From assembly GCA_015152565.1 (NCBI GenBank), contig SUTT01000014.1, positions 1-44,761 on the forward strand: 44,761 nt of DNA, in the 5' to 3' direction. The notes below the pieces were generated by a model. The model was not told where the DNA came from and ran no database searches. It saw nothing but the letters and a program-made list of their open reading frames with translations. The DNA is from Cyanobacteria bacterium SIG27 (GTDB lineage Bacteria; Cyanobacteriota; Vampirovibrionia; Gastranaerophilales; Gastranaerophilaceae). Both the position numbers and the translations under genes were made by a program. This document shows, piece by piece, positions 34,043 to 42,069 of the stretch; position 1 is the first letter of the stretch; each line of letters begins with the position of its first letter.

Positions 34043-35104
34043 CTATTTTAAAGTTTTTGGATCAAGTATATCTCTAATCTTATCGCCTAATACATTAAAA
34101 GACAAAACTGCAATAAAAATTAAAAAACCGGGAGTTAAAAGCCAAGGTCTATATAAAATATTTGCAAATTCTTGCGCTTCTTTAAGCATATTTCCCCAGC
34201 TAGCGTCAGGTAATTGTATTCCTAAACCAAGAAAACTCAACCCAGATTCAGCTAAAATGTATGATGGTACGGATAAAGTAATTGCAATAATGACATAGCT
34301 TGAAGTTTGAGGAAGAACATGTTTTAAAATAATCCTTGCTTTATTAGCTCCAATTGTTTCAACTGCTCTAATATATTCTTGATTTTTGATTGATAAAACC
34401 ATGCCTCTAATTACACGAGAAAAACCAGCCCAACCTATTAATGCTAAAATTGCAACAATAAGAGCAAACCTCTGAACAGAAGTCATATTAGAGGGTAAAA
34501 TCGAAGCCAAAATAATCAGCAAATAAAAACTAGGAATTGACATTATTCCTTCCGCAAGGCGCATTAGTACTTTATCAATTTGACCGCCTAAATAACCTGA
34601 AATTCCACCATAAAGCGCACCAATAGGAAAAGAAATCAAAAGAGCAAGAAAACCAATAGTTAAAGATATTTGCCCTCCGAAAAACAACCTAGAAAAAACA
34701 TCACACCCATTGATATCTGTTCCTAAAAGATGCAAGTTGCACTCATCAGGCTTAGAAATTAAATGAAAATTAGATTTAATTAAACCAAAAAGTTTATATT
34801 CATACCCTTTTGAAAAAAAATTAATATAGTGTTTTTTAGATCTATCTTGAATATATTCAATACAAAGAGTGTCTTTGTTAAATTTTTTAATGTAGTTATA
34901 GGTATAGGGTCTAGAAAAATTGTTTTTTTCGTTGATTATGTAAATATTACTTGGTGGCTGATAAGCAAGCTTTCTATTTGAATAATTTGAGGGATAAATT
35001 GCGAAAAAATCAGCAAAAAGAATAAGTAAATATAAAACAATCAGCACCCAAAAAGCAAAATAAGGAACTTTATCTTTTTTTAATTTTGAAATAAAATTCT
35101 TCAT
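34043..35104 (-). CDS. ABC transporter permease, DppC/OppC type
   Basis: Inner-membrane permease subunit of a peptide- or nickel-type ABC importer. The first helix FAFWVLIVLYLLILFADFFA is followed by an enlarged extracytoplasmic loop (about 40-125). The family box HLLGTDINGCDVFSRLFFGG comes next, with Cys where Arg is usual (GRDVFSR). The EAA loop that docks the ATPase is YIRAVETIGANKARIILKHV. The C-terminus has SFLGLGIQLPDASWGNML and LGDKIRDILDP. It starts directly after the oppB-type stop (TAAATG). No substrate-binding protein or ATPase gene is in the window. Confidence 0.93.
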   Translation of the reverse strand: MKNFISKLKKDKVPYFAFWVLIVLYLLILFADFFAIYPSNYSNRKLAYQPPSNIYIINEKNNFSRPYTYNYIKKFNKDTLCIEYIQDRSKKHYINFFSKGYEYKLFGLIKSNFHLISKPDECNLHLLGTDINGCDVFSRLFFGGQISLTIGFLALLISFPIGALYGGISGYLGGQIDKVLMRLAEGIMSIPSFYLLIILASILPSNMTSVQRFALIVAILALIGWAGFSRVIRGMVLSIKNQEYIRAVETIGANKARIILKHVLPQTSSYVIIAITLSVPSYILAESGLSFLGLGIQLPDASWGNMLKEAQEFANILYRPWLLTPGFLIFIAVLSFNVLGDKIRDILDPKTLK

Positions 35105-36070
35105 TTAAACCCTCACTCTTGGATCGGTCAATTTAAGTAATATATCAGATATGACATTTCCAACTATAAGCATTAAAGCCCCAATCATCAAACTTGCCAT
35201 AACAAGATTAATATCAGATTGCATAACAGCTTCTAAAATTAATTTTCCTAAACCTGGATATTGAAAAACATATTCAGTTAAGGCAGCCCCTGATAATAAC
35301 CCAGCAAATTCAAAGCCTAAAAGTGTAATAATAGGGTTAATTGCATTTCTTAGCGCATGTTTTACGATAACTTTTCTTTTGGATAAACCCTTAGCATAAG
35401 CAAATTTAACATATTCAGAATTTAAAACATCAAGCAAATTAGCTCTCATTTGACGAGCCAACGAACAAAGAGAAATGGTGGTTAAAACAAAAACAGGCAA
35501 AAATAAGTGCCATGAAATATCAATTATTTTTTGAAACAAGTTCATTTGCGAAAAATCAACACTGGTTAATCCGCCAATCGGAAACCAACCCGTATGCTGA
35601 GCAAAAAGAAGCATTAAAATCGCAAAGAAAAAGGATGGGATTGCCATTCCGACACTTGATACAATGGTTAACAATTTATCAAACCAAGAATTATAATAAA
35701 CAGCAGCCAAAACCCCAAGAGGAATTGCTATAATCCAGCTAAAAAATATAACACAAATTGACAACAATAATGTGTTTAAAATTCTATCTTTGATTTTAGT
35801 TGAAACTTTAGTATTATCCGTGCAATAGCCCATATCACCCTTGATAAAATTTTTCGCCCAAAGAGCGTATTGAACTATAACGGGCTTATCAAGCCCCAAT
35901 CTTTTTACTTCAGAATTAATTGTTTCTTGGCTAATAGCAGGATTTAATCTTAATTGAGCCAATGGGTCAACAGGAGATAATCTAATTAGAAAAAAACTAA
36001 TTAAAGAAACAATTATTAAAATTGGAATTGAACCTGCAATTCGTTTAAAAATATAAACCCAAGTACTCAT
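35105..36070 (-). CDS. ABC transporter permease, DppB/OppB type
   Basis: Partner permease of the downstream gene. The N-terminus YIFKRIAGSIPILIIVSLIS and FFLIRLSPVDPLAQLRLNPA are typical, as is LGLDKPVIVQYALWAKNFIK. The EAA loop reads EYVKFAYAKGLSKRKVIVKH and ALRNAINPIITLLGFEFAGL; the C-terminal AALTEYVFQYPGLGKLILEA and DPRVRV complete the family pattern. 321 residues is normal. The pair is transcribed from the TPR gene 45 bp upstream or from a promoter in that gap. Confidence 0.94.
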   Translation of the reverse strand: MSTWVYIFKRIAGSIPILIIVSLISFFLIRLSPVDPLAQLRLNPAISQETINSEVKRLGLDKPVIVQYALWAKNFIKGDMGYCTDNTKVSTKIKDRILNTLLLSICVIFFSWIIAIPLGVLAAVYYNSWFDKLLTIVSSVGMAIPSFFFAILMLLFAQHTGWFPIGGLTSVDFSQMNLFQKIIDISWHLFLPVFVLTTISLCSLARQMRANLLDVLNSEYVKFAYAKGLSKRKVIVKHALRNAINPIITLLGFEFAGLLSGAALTEYVFQYPGLGKLILEAVMQSDINLVMASLMIGALMLIVGNVISDILLKLTDPRVRV

Positions 36071-36115
36071 TAAAATTATCCTACAACATTTTTAACTAAT
36101 TTCAAATTAGCCAAA

Positions 36116-37708
36116 TTAATTAAAAAGATTATTTAACCTCTCTTGAATGTCAGCAGGGTCTATTTCATTGGTTATGTTATTAACATCCATTGCTTGTTGG
36201 AAATATCTTGCAGCTTCTATATTTTCATTTTTAAGTGCATAACATCTTCCAAGATTATAATAAGCGAGAGCATAATTTGGATTGCAATCAACAGCTTTAT
36301 TAAAGCAATCAATAGCGTTTTGCAATTGCACTAAATCATCAAGGTAAATTACACCTAAGTTATTGTAGGCAATATCATAATAAGGATCAAATTTAATTGA
36401 CAGACGATATTCCTTAATCGCTTCATCCAAATCACCCATACCCCAATACAAATAGCCTAAATTACAATGAATTTTAGAATTGTTTGGCTCTAATTCAAGA
36501 GCACGTCTATATACTATTAAAGCATTTTTATAATCTTCATTATCGTAAAAAGCACTACCTAGAGAAATATAAATATCAATTTCATTAGGAGTCATAGTAT
36601 TTGCAATTTGATAATTAGCTATAGCACAATCAGTGTTTTTAATAACATTTTGCTGAATATAGCCCAAAGTTTGTGCTACAATACTTGTCCAATCGGCTTT
36701 TGGGTTAATAGAGATTGCAGATTGATAATGAGAAATTGCAAGTTCTGTTTCGCCTTTCATAAAATAAAGGTTTGCAATACTAGAATGTAAAACAGCATTA
36801 TGAGGATGAATTGCGATATATTTATTGTAATATGCTATAGCATTATCATAATCGCCAATCTCTTCGTATACTTGCACTAAACCAGAATAAGCAGGGTAGT
36901 TCATAGAATCAATCCACAGAGCCATTTTGTATTCAGGAATGGCATCTTCAAGTCTTCCAGTTTTACGATAAGCATCACCTAAAGCACAATACAAGCCGGC
37001 AAAACCGGGCATTTTATTTAAAGCGTCATTATAAACCGAAAAAGCAGCCTCAACATCGCCTTGCGCAATTAGTGTATCAGCTTTAAAAACAACAGGAATT
37101 ATTTGAACCCATTTAAATTTATCTGTAATATTTTTAATTGCTTCTTTATCAAAAGGAAGAGTTAGGTACGATAAAAGCAATGAAAAATAAGCCGAATATT
37201 TCATTTTTTTATTTTTGAAATATAAAGCATTTAAGAGCCTAAATCTTGCATAATGAAGTCTTGATGATTTAATACCGGCGTGTTTTAGCGCAAGTTCAAC
37301 ATTTAAAAGTGCGTCTTGAAATCTATCTTTCTTTTTCAAGCAATTTGAAATCATATAATAACACTGAGCAATATCAGCTTTCTTTTCTATTGCAATATTA
37401 AAATAATTAATTGCCTTATCAAGTTCGCCTTTGTAATACAATGCTAAACCGATTTTATAATATATTTCACCATTATCAATTAAAACTTCTGCAGCTTTTT
37501 GATACTCTGTAATTGCTTCATCAATATATTGTTTTGATTGATAAATATCTAAATGCCAATCAAGATACAAATCTCCAAGGCGAATATGAAGATTGTTGTT
37601 AACAGGCTCTTTTAACAACAAAGCTTGGCAATATTCAATCGCTTTCTGGATATCACCTTTTTTGGTTAGTTTGTTTATTGTTTTTTCTATTTTTTTAATA
37701 TCTTTCAA
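36116..37708 (-). CDS. TPR-repeat protein (about ten or more repeats)
   Basis: 530 residues, almost entirely tetratricopeptide repeats. Examples are NNLHIRLGDLYLDWHLDIYQ, GEIYYKIGLALYYKGELDKA, AGLYCALGDAYRKTGRLEDA, AVLHSSIANLYFMKGETELA, SKIHCNLGYLYWGMGDLDEA and YALAYYNLGRCYALKNENIE. No signal peptide or membrane helix is seen, so it should be a cytoplasmic scaffold. I prefer the TTG at 37708 because TTGGAG lies 5 bases upstream; a TTG at 37738 would overlap the PilZ gene and has no ribosome site. Pairing with a PilZ gene suggests a c-di-GMP-linked assembly, but that is inference. Confidence 0.88.
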   Translation of the reverse strand: MKDIKKIEKTINKLTKKGDIQKAIEYCQALLLKEPVNNNLHIRLGDLYLDWHLDIYQSKQYIDEAITEYQKAAEVLIDNGEIYYKIGLALYYKGELDKAINYFNIAIEKKADIAQCYYMISNCLKKKDRFQDALLNVELALKHAGIKSSRLHYARFRLLNALYFKNKKMKYSAYFSLLLSYLTLPFDKEAIKNITDKFKWVQIIPVVFKADTLIAQGDVEAAFSVYNDALNKMPGFAGLYCALGDAYRKTGRLEDAIPEYKMALWIDSMNYPAYSGLVQVYEEIGDYDNAIAYYNKYIAIHPHNAVLHSSIANLYFMKGETELAISHYQSAISINPKADWTSIVAQTLGYIQQNVIKNTDCAIANYQIANTMTPNEIDIYISLGSAFYDNEDYKNALIVYRRALELEPNNSKIHCNLGYLYWGMGDLDEAIKEYRLSIKFDPYYDIAYNNLGVIYLDDLVQLQNAIDCFNKAVDCNPNYALAYYNLGRCYALKNENIEAARYFQQAMDVNNITNEIDPADIQERLNNLFN

Positions 37709-37724
37709 AATAACTCCAAGTCTA

Positions 37725-38312
37725 TTATTTTTCAGCAATCAGTTTAAATACGTGTTTTACAATTTTATCTTCATCGTAAGGTTTTAAATTAATAAATTTA
37801 GCGACATAAGAATTTTCTCTTACTTTTATAATTTCTCCTCGGCAAATTATTTCTCTATCAAAAATATGCGAAGGTAAATGCATTTCAATAATTTCACCTA
37901 TACCAAAATGGGAATTATGCGCACCAAAAGCAATTCCGCCTCCAGATATGTTTATACAATAACACTCAATATTTGTTTTATTTTCACAAATTGCTCTAAA
38001 AGCGAAATTAGATAAAACCCTAACAAATTCACGTTTTTGAACCACATGTAAAGTAGGGCTGTTTTCAATTGTTATACAGTTACTTTTATCAATACAATCA
38101 ATAACATGGCTAAACATCTGCTTAACACCAAGATGAGTATTTACTCTAACTAGCATTTCGTCAAGTTCTTTTAGAGTTTTTGCTTCTTGCAAAGACTCAA
38201 ATGCAACCAAAATTTTAACCCTATCCCTACCGTAATCAAAAACAATTCCATCGATTTTGGTTTGATTTTTTAATTCAATTTGAACTATGTGGTTTTTTCT
38301 GATTTCATCCAT
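37725..38312 (-). CDS. PilZ-domain protein (putative c-di-GMP receptor)
   Basis: 195 residues. The C-terminal PilZ domain (about 90-190) has the c-di-GMP motif RxxxR as K-R-E-F-V-R in VVQKREFVRVLSN and the second motif N-I-S-G-G-G in CINISGGGIAFGA. The N-terminal 85 residues have a beta-rich fold (VQIELKNQTKIDGIVFDYGR), as in YcgR-type two-domain proteins. No diguanylate cyclase is in the window. It lies 47 bp after the 5-formyl-THF cyclo-ligase and just before the TPR gene, in one long transcription unit. Confidence 0.9.
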   Translation of the reverse strand: MDEIRKNHIVQIELKNQTKIDGIVFDYGRDRVKILVAFESLQEAKTLKELDEMLVRVNTHLGVKQMFSHVIDCIDKSNCITIENSPTLHVVQKREFVRVLSNFAFRAICENKTNIECYCINISGGGIAFGAHNSHFGIGEIIEMHLPSHIFDREIICRGEIIKVRENSYVAKFINLKPYDEDKIVKHVFKLIAEK

Positions 38313-38359
38313 AAACTGATTTTAATTTATTTTTAAATTTTTAGCAAATAAAATAGGCT

Positions 38360-38899
38360 TTATGCACTAATTGTATTATCACATTGAAAATCAAATTCAT
38401 CTTGAATAAATGCATCATTATGCAATTCAAAAGGGACAATTATTATTTTTTTAGCTTTTAAATTATATTTTGCAAAAAACCTATCATAATAGCCTTTTCC
38501 ATATCCTAATCTGTAGTTCATTTTATTAGCCATAAGGGCTGGAATATAGATTATATCTAATATTTCAGGATTAATTTTCTCTCCAGTTGGTTCTAATATT
38601 CCATAAGTTCCGCTTTTAAGCAAGTTAAAACCTTCAAATTTTACAAATTCAAGCTCGTTATTATTGCATCTTGGTAAATAAAAATTTTTATCTTTTAAAT
38701 TTAACAACGAAGTTAAATCAATCTCGTTTTTGATTGGAAAATAAAGGGCAATATGATTAGAATTATTAAACTCAGAAGAATTAAGAATTTTTTGAATGAT
38801 AATAGAAGATTTATTTTCAAGCACACCACTATCTGCAAACGAGTTTCTTTTTTGCATGGCGTATTTTCTTAATTCATTTTTATTTTGGATGGTAATCAT
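38360..38899 (-). CDS. 5-formyltetrahydrofolate cyclo-ligase
   Basis: Converts 5-formyl-THF to 5,10-methenyl-THF with ATP. The N-terminus NKNELRKYAMQKRNSFADSG, the HIALYFPIKNEID segment and the signature RLGYGKGYYDRFFA are diagnostic. PFELHNDAFIQDEFD corresponds to the C-terminal PxxxQ/D region. Length 179 is normal. Its ATG overlaps the HIT-protein stop by one base (TAATG). Often annotated ygfA or mthfs; I leave the symbol blank. Confidence 0.93.
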   Translation of the reverse strand: MITIQNKNELRKYAMQKRNSFADSGVLENKSSIIIQKILNSSEFNNSNHIALYFPIKNEIDLTSLLNLKDKNFYLPRCNNNELEFVKFEGFNLLKSGTYGILEPTGEKINPEILDIIYIPALMANKMNYRLGYGKGYYDRFFAKYNLKAKKIIIVPFELHNDAFIQDEFDFQCDNTISA

Positions 38900-39207
38900 T
38901 AGTTAGCTAAAATATGGATATGTAAATGCATTACTTCTTGACCTGCAAGAGAACCAGTATTAATTTGAGTTCTGAAGTGAGTTATATTTTCTTGCTTATT
39001 AATTTTTTTAATCGCTTCAAACATTTTTGCAATTAAAGAACTATCTTCTACTTCATTTAAAGATTCAATATGTTCTTTTGGAATAACTAAAATGTGCTTT
39101 TTTGCTTTTGGATTGATATCATTGATTGCAAAACAATAATCATCTTCATAAACAAATTTTGATGGAATATCACCAGCTAAAATCTTACAAAAAACACAAT
39201 TAGTCAT
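38899..39207 (-). CDS. HIT family protein (histidine triad nucleotide hydrolase)
   Basis: 102 residues. CVFCKILAGDIPSKFVYEDD opens the fold, with the zinc-type CxxC; HILVIPKEHIESLNE follows, and the triad HLHIHIL closes it with GQEVMHLHIHILAN. Family members hydrolyse AMP-linked compounds such as AMP-NH2 or aminoacyl adenylates. The protein ends a few residues after the triad, slightly shorter than usual. AAGGAG is 7 bases upstream of ATG. A TATAAT-like -10 lies about 30 bases further up. It is the first gene of the long minus-strand unit. Confidence 0.94.
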   Translation of the reverse strand: MTNCVFCKILAGDIPSKFVYEDDYCFAINDINPKAKKHILVIPKEHIESLNEVEDSSLIAKMFEAIKKINKQENITHFRTQINTGSLAGQEVMHLHIHILAN

Positions 39208-39310
39208 ATTTATCTCCTTAATGTTTACAATATAATTATAGATTAAAAATATTAAAATTTCTCAATTTGTTTTATTTCTTAAAAATATGTATTAAAATGT
39301 TTAATAGATT

Positions 39311-40420
39311 ATGGGGATTAACATTAAAAAATATATTTCAACTTGTTTATTAGCTAGTGTATTGTTGTCTAATATTACTTTTGCTACAACAATGCAAGGG
39401 CATATTCAACATGATAACAAAAACCAGCAAGAACTCAACAAAGAGCTATTTACAGGCGAAATAGAAAAAATCGATAAAACAGATGTTATAAATTTAACGG
39501 TTTCGCAAGTCTTATCAGCAGGATACACCATGGAGGGCGATGAATTTTTCGCTGAAGTTACATCTGATGTTGAATCAGATAAAGGAATAATCATTCCTGT
39601 TGGAACAATAGTCCATGGCATTGTAGAATACATTCAAGATGCTAAAAACATGGGTCGAGATGGATATATTAATGTTGATTTTGACTATATGGTAACCCCT
39701 GATGGTAGGGAAATTCCCATAAAAGCGAGCCTTTCAACCAAGCCAACTGCTGTTAAAGGAGCTGCAAAAGCTGTAGCACATCACGTTGGATATACTGCCC
39801 TTGGTGGCGTTGCAGGTGGTTTTTTTGCGCTTAATACTCTTGGCTTAGGAGCTGCTGTTGCTTCAAATGGCTATACACTAGCTGCAGGCGCTGCCGTTGG
39901 TGGTGCGGTCGGATTAACTGCAGCAATAATTAAAAAAGGCAAAGGCTTTATGATTAAACCCGGAGATGAGCTTAAAATCAAAATTGAAGAAGAGCTTGAT
40001 ATGCCTGTTTTTTCAAAAAATGCTTTTCGACAAGAGGAATTATTTTTAGACGGATTAAATGTCAGAATTAATGCTGTAGCTTTAGAAAAAGACCCATTTG
40101 GAATAGAAAATACAATCACCCTTTCGCTTGGCATTGATAACTATTCTCAATATTCATTTTCTACTTTTGATATAGCGCTAATGACAAATACAGGACAAGT
40201 TTTTTTCCCAAGCCCTTTTGGAGATACAGCCTTATGGTTTAAAACAATTAACCCAGGTGATAGAGTCGTTGGTAAATTATCATTTAATATAACTGATAAA
40301 AAAGCTCGCCATTGGCTTGTTTTTTACGACAGAAAAACCAAAAAACCTCTTGCAAAATTATCAGTTGATAATGCAAAAACAGATTTAAAAAATATTGCCA
40401 AAGCAAAGAAAAAGAAATAA
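39311..40420 (+). CDS. Exported protein with glycine-rich central segment, function unknown
   Basis: 369 residues. A signal peptide (about 1-26, cleaved after ITFA) is followed by a beta-rich part. There IIPVGTIVHGIVEYIQDAKN, GRDGYINVDFDYMVTPDGRE and IPIKASLS resemble a pattern I know from conserved outer-membrane or periplasmic proteins (IPaGTxxxGxV...). A glycine/alanine-rich region (about 165-205, YTALGGVAGGFFALNTLGLG) may be a hairpin membrane insertion. MIKPGDELKIKIEEELDMP follows. The C-terminal 120 residues are beta-rich (ITLSLGIDNYSQYSFSTFDI) with a Lys-rich tail. No ribosome site; function unassigned. Confidence 0.75.
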   Translation: MGINIKKYISTCLLASVLLSNITFATTMQGHIQHDNKNQQELNKELFTGEIEKIDKTDVINLTVSQVLSAGYTMEGDEFFAEVTSDVESDKGIIIPVGTIVHGIVEYIQDAKNMGRDGYINVDFDYMVTPDGREIPIKASLSTKPTAVKGAAKAVAHHVGYTALGGVAGGFFALNTLGLGAAVASNGYTLAAGAAVGGAVGLTAAIIKKGKGFMIKPGDELKIKIEEELDMPVFSKNAFRQEELFLDGLNVRINAVALEKDPFGIENTITLSLGIDNYSQYSFSTFDIALMTNTGQVFFPSPFGDTALWFKTINPGDRVVGKLSFNITDKKARHWLVFYDRKTKKPLAKLSVDNAKTDLKNIAKAKKKK

Positions 40421-40458
40421 AAAAGCAATTTTAAATTAAAACTTGTTTTTATTTATAT

Positions 40459-41763
40459 ATGCAACAAACAAATGTTTTAAATTCAGCCATAAATTCTAAT
40501 CGCAACTTATATCAACAGATGACACAACCATCTATTGCATCTAATAAGGCGCATTTGGTTAATTCATATTATGGCGATAAAACGCAATATTATAACGATG
40601 AAGTTGCAATTAAAAAAGAGCAAAAAAGGAAAATAAGTAAAATTGCAACAATAGCATTTAGTGTTCTTGCTGTAGCTGGAATTTTAGGCAACACTTATTA
40701 TCAAATGGCAAGAAAACACGTTAATTTTGGCAAACTTACAAATGACGTTAAAGATAATTTTAGTAAAGCTGTTCATTTTTTCATGAACATGGATATGGCA
40801 AAAAATAATTTATGGAAAAGTGCTTCAGAAAAGATATCTACTAATACACCGATAAATACTCAAAAATGGTTTGACGAGCCAATTGAAAAATTATATTCAT
40901 TTATGGGAAAATTTTTCAACAACAGAAAATATGAAAAAGGAGTAAAAGTACTTCAAGAAAATAATAAAGTTTTAAAATTCGATAATTTACCTCAAAGCGG
41001 AGAATATTCAAAATGGTTTGACGAGCAAAGTGAAATCATTGCAAAAAGAATCAAACAAGCAAACACCCATGCAATTGATGTTTTCAAAGAAACATTTAAG
41101 AAAAATTCAAATGAGGACGTTGGTTTTATAGGTAACGCAAAAAATAAACTATCAAAAATTTGGAATGAAAGCACTCAAGATATTGTTGAAGATAGATATT
41201 TGCTTGATTTATATGAAAGTCAAACAATAAGCAAAACAGAAAACTATATTAAAGCTTTTGGAATAGATGATGAAAAATTAGCAATATTAACAGATGGCAG
41301 TATATTAAATATTTTCAAAAAATATAAAGCTAAAAAAGAATTTATTGCTGATATTGCAAAAAAACTTGATGGCAATTGTGAAAATCCTAACAAAGCAGCA
41401 AAACAAGTTGCAAATTCATTGTTAAATATTCACAAAATAACTTCCTCGGGTGCTAGAGAAGTCTTAGAAAAACAAAGAGATATTAGACTTGGAAATAACT
41501 CAGTTGAAATGCTGACAAATATTGGCACATTAGCTGCTTTGGGTCTTTCAATTTCAACATCAGAAACAAAACAAGAGAAAAAATCCAAAATATTAAATCA
41601 AGGTATTCCACTTGCTACAGCACTAGGTTTTTCAAGCGTAGGCGGCGTATTAAATATAGCAGGTCCAAAAGCAGCCATAATAGGTCTTATTACAGGCGGA
41701 TTAGCCTCAAAAATTGCCGCTAAAATTGATGAAAATATTAAAAAACAAGCCCAAGAAACATAA
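40459..41763 (+). CDS. Lineage-specific membrane protein of unknown function
   Basis: 434 residues without a recognised domain. A polar Asn/Gln/Ser-rich leader (1-50) precedes one membrane segment (IATIAFSVLAVAGILGNTYY). Residues 85-340 form a charged, helical region. The C-terminal 90 residues have two or three hydrophobic segments (LTNIGTLAALGLSIST, LATALGFSSVGGVLNIAG, AAIIGLITGGLASKIAAKID). This layout and the basic tails recall the three-module membrane protein at 10794-12452. No ribosome site precedes the ATG. It follows the exported protein by 38 bp and may be cotranscribed. Confidence 0.75.
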   Translation: MQQTNVLNSAINSNRNLYQQMTQPSIASNKAHLVNSYYGDKTQYYNDEVAIKKEQKRKISKIATIAFSVLAVAGILGNTYYQMARKHVNFGKLTNDVKDNFSKAVHFFMNMDMAKNNLWKSASEKISTNTPINTQKWFDEPIEKLYSFMGKFFNNRKYEKGVKVLQENNKVLKFDNLPQSGEYSKWFDEQSEIIAKRIKQANTHAIDVFKETFKKNSNEDVGFIGNAKNKLSKIWNESTQDIVEDRYLLDLYESQTISKTENYIKAFGIDDEKLAILTDGSILNIFKKYKAKKEFIADIAKKLDGNCENPNKAAKQVANSLLNIHKITSSGAREVLEKQRDIRLGNNSVEMLTNIGTLAALGLSISTSETKQEKKSKILNQGIPLATALGFSSVGGVLNIAGPKAAIIGLITGGLASKIAAKIDENIKKQAQET

Positions 41764-41794
41764 AAAACACCTTCCTAAAAGAAAGGTGTTTTTT
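41764..41794. terminator. Bidirectional terminator between the membrane protein gene and ferredoxin
   Basis: AAAACACCTT (41764-41773) pairs with AAGGTGTTTT (41783-41792) around a 9-base loop, followed by TT. T-runs on both sides allow it to end both the plus-strand gene and the convergent ferredoxin gene. Confidence 0.9.
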
Positions 41795-41811
41795 AATAAT
41801 AAATAAAATTA

Positions 41812-41991
41812 TTATTCTTGAACAGTAATTACGCTAACAGGGCAAGCATCAGCAGCATCTTTAACGCAATCTTCGTTACCAGCGATTTTAGATTCATCAA
41901 CTACACAAACATCTTCAACTTTGAAAACGTCAGCGCAGAAAGATTCACATGCGCCACATCCGATGCAACCGTCTTCGATAATAACTTTCAT
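41812..41991 (-). CDS. Small [4Fe-4S] ferredoxin
   Basis: 59 residues: MKVIIEDGCIGCGACESFCA, then DVFKVEDVCVVDESKIAGNE and DCVKDAADACPVSVITVQE. The CxxCxxCxxxC block and the later DACP Cys fit a single-cluster bacterial ferredoxin of the Thermotoga/Moorella type. Two further cysteines (VCVV and EDCV) match the positions that form a disulfide in such ferredoxins. It is a low-potential electron carrier for fermentative enzymes. AAGGAG is 8 bases upstream of ATG. Confidence 0.93.
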   Translation of the reverse strand: MKVIIEDGCIGCGACESFCADVFKVEDVCVVDESKIAGNEDCVKDAADACPVSVITVQE

Positions 41992-42021
41992 TTGTATTCT
42001 CCTTAATTCATTAACTCGTTA

Positions 42022-42050
42022 AGTATAATTAAAAATCAAAGATTTTACAA
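42022..42050 (-). promoter_or_regulatory. Promoter of the ferredoxin gene
   Basis: On the minus strand TTGTAA (42050-42045), a 17-base spacer and TATACT (42027-42022), about 30 bases before the start codon. Spacing and hexamers fit a sigma-70-type promoter. The tolC-family gene upstream on the same strand ends close by, so this promoter makes ferredoxin independent of it. Confidence 0.6.
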
Positions 42051-42069
42051 GTTAACTAAAAGATTGATT

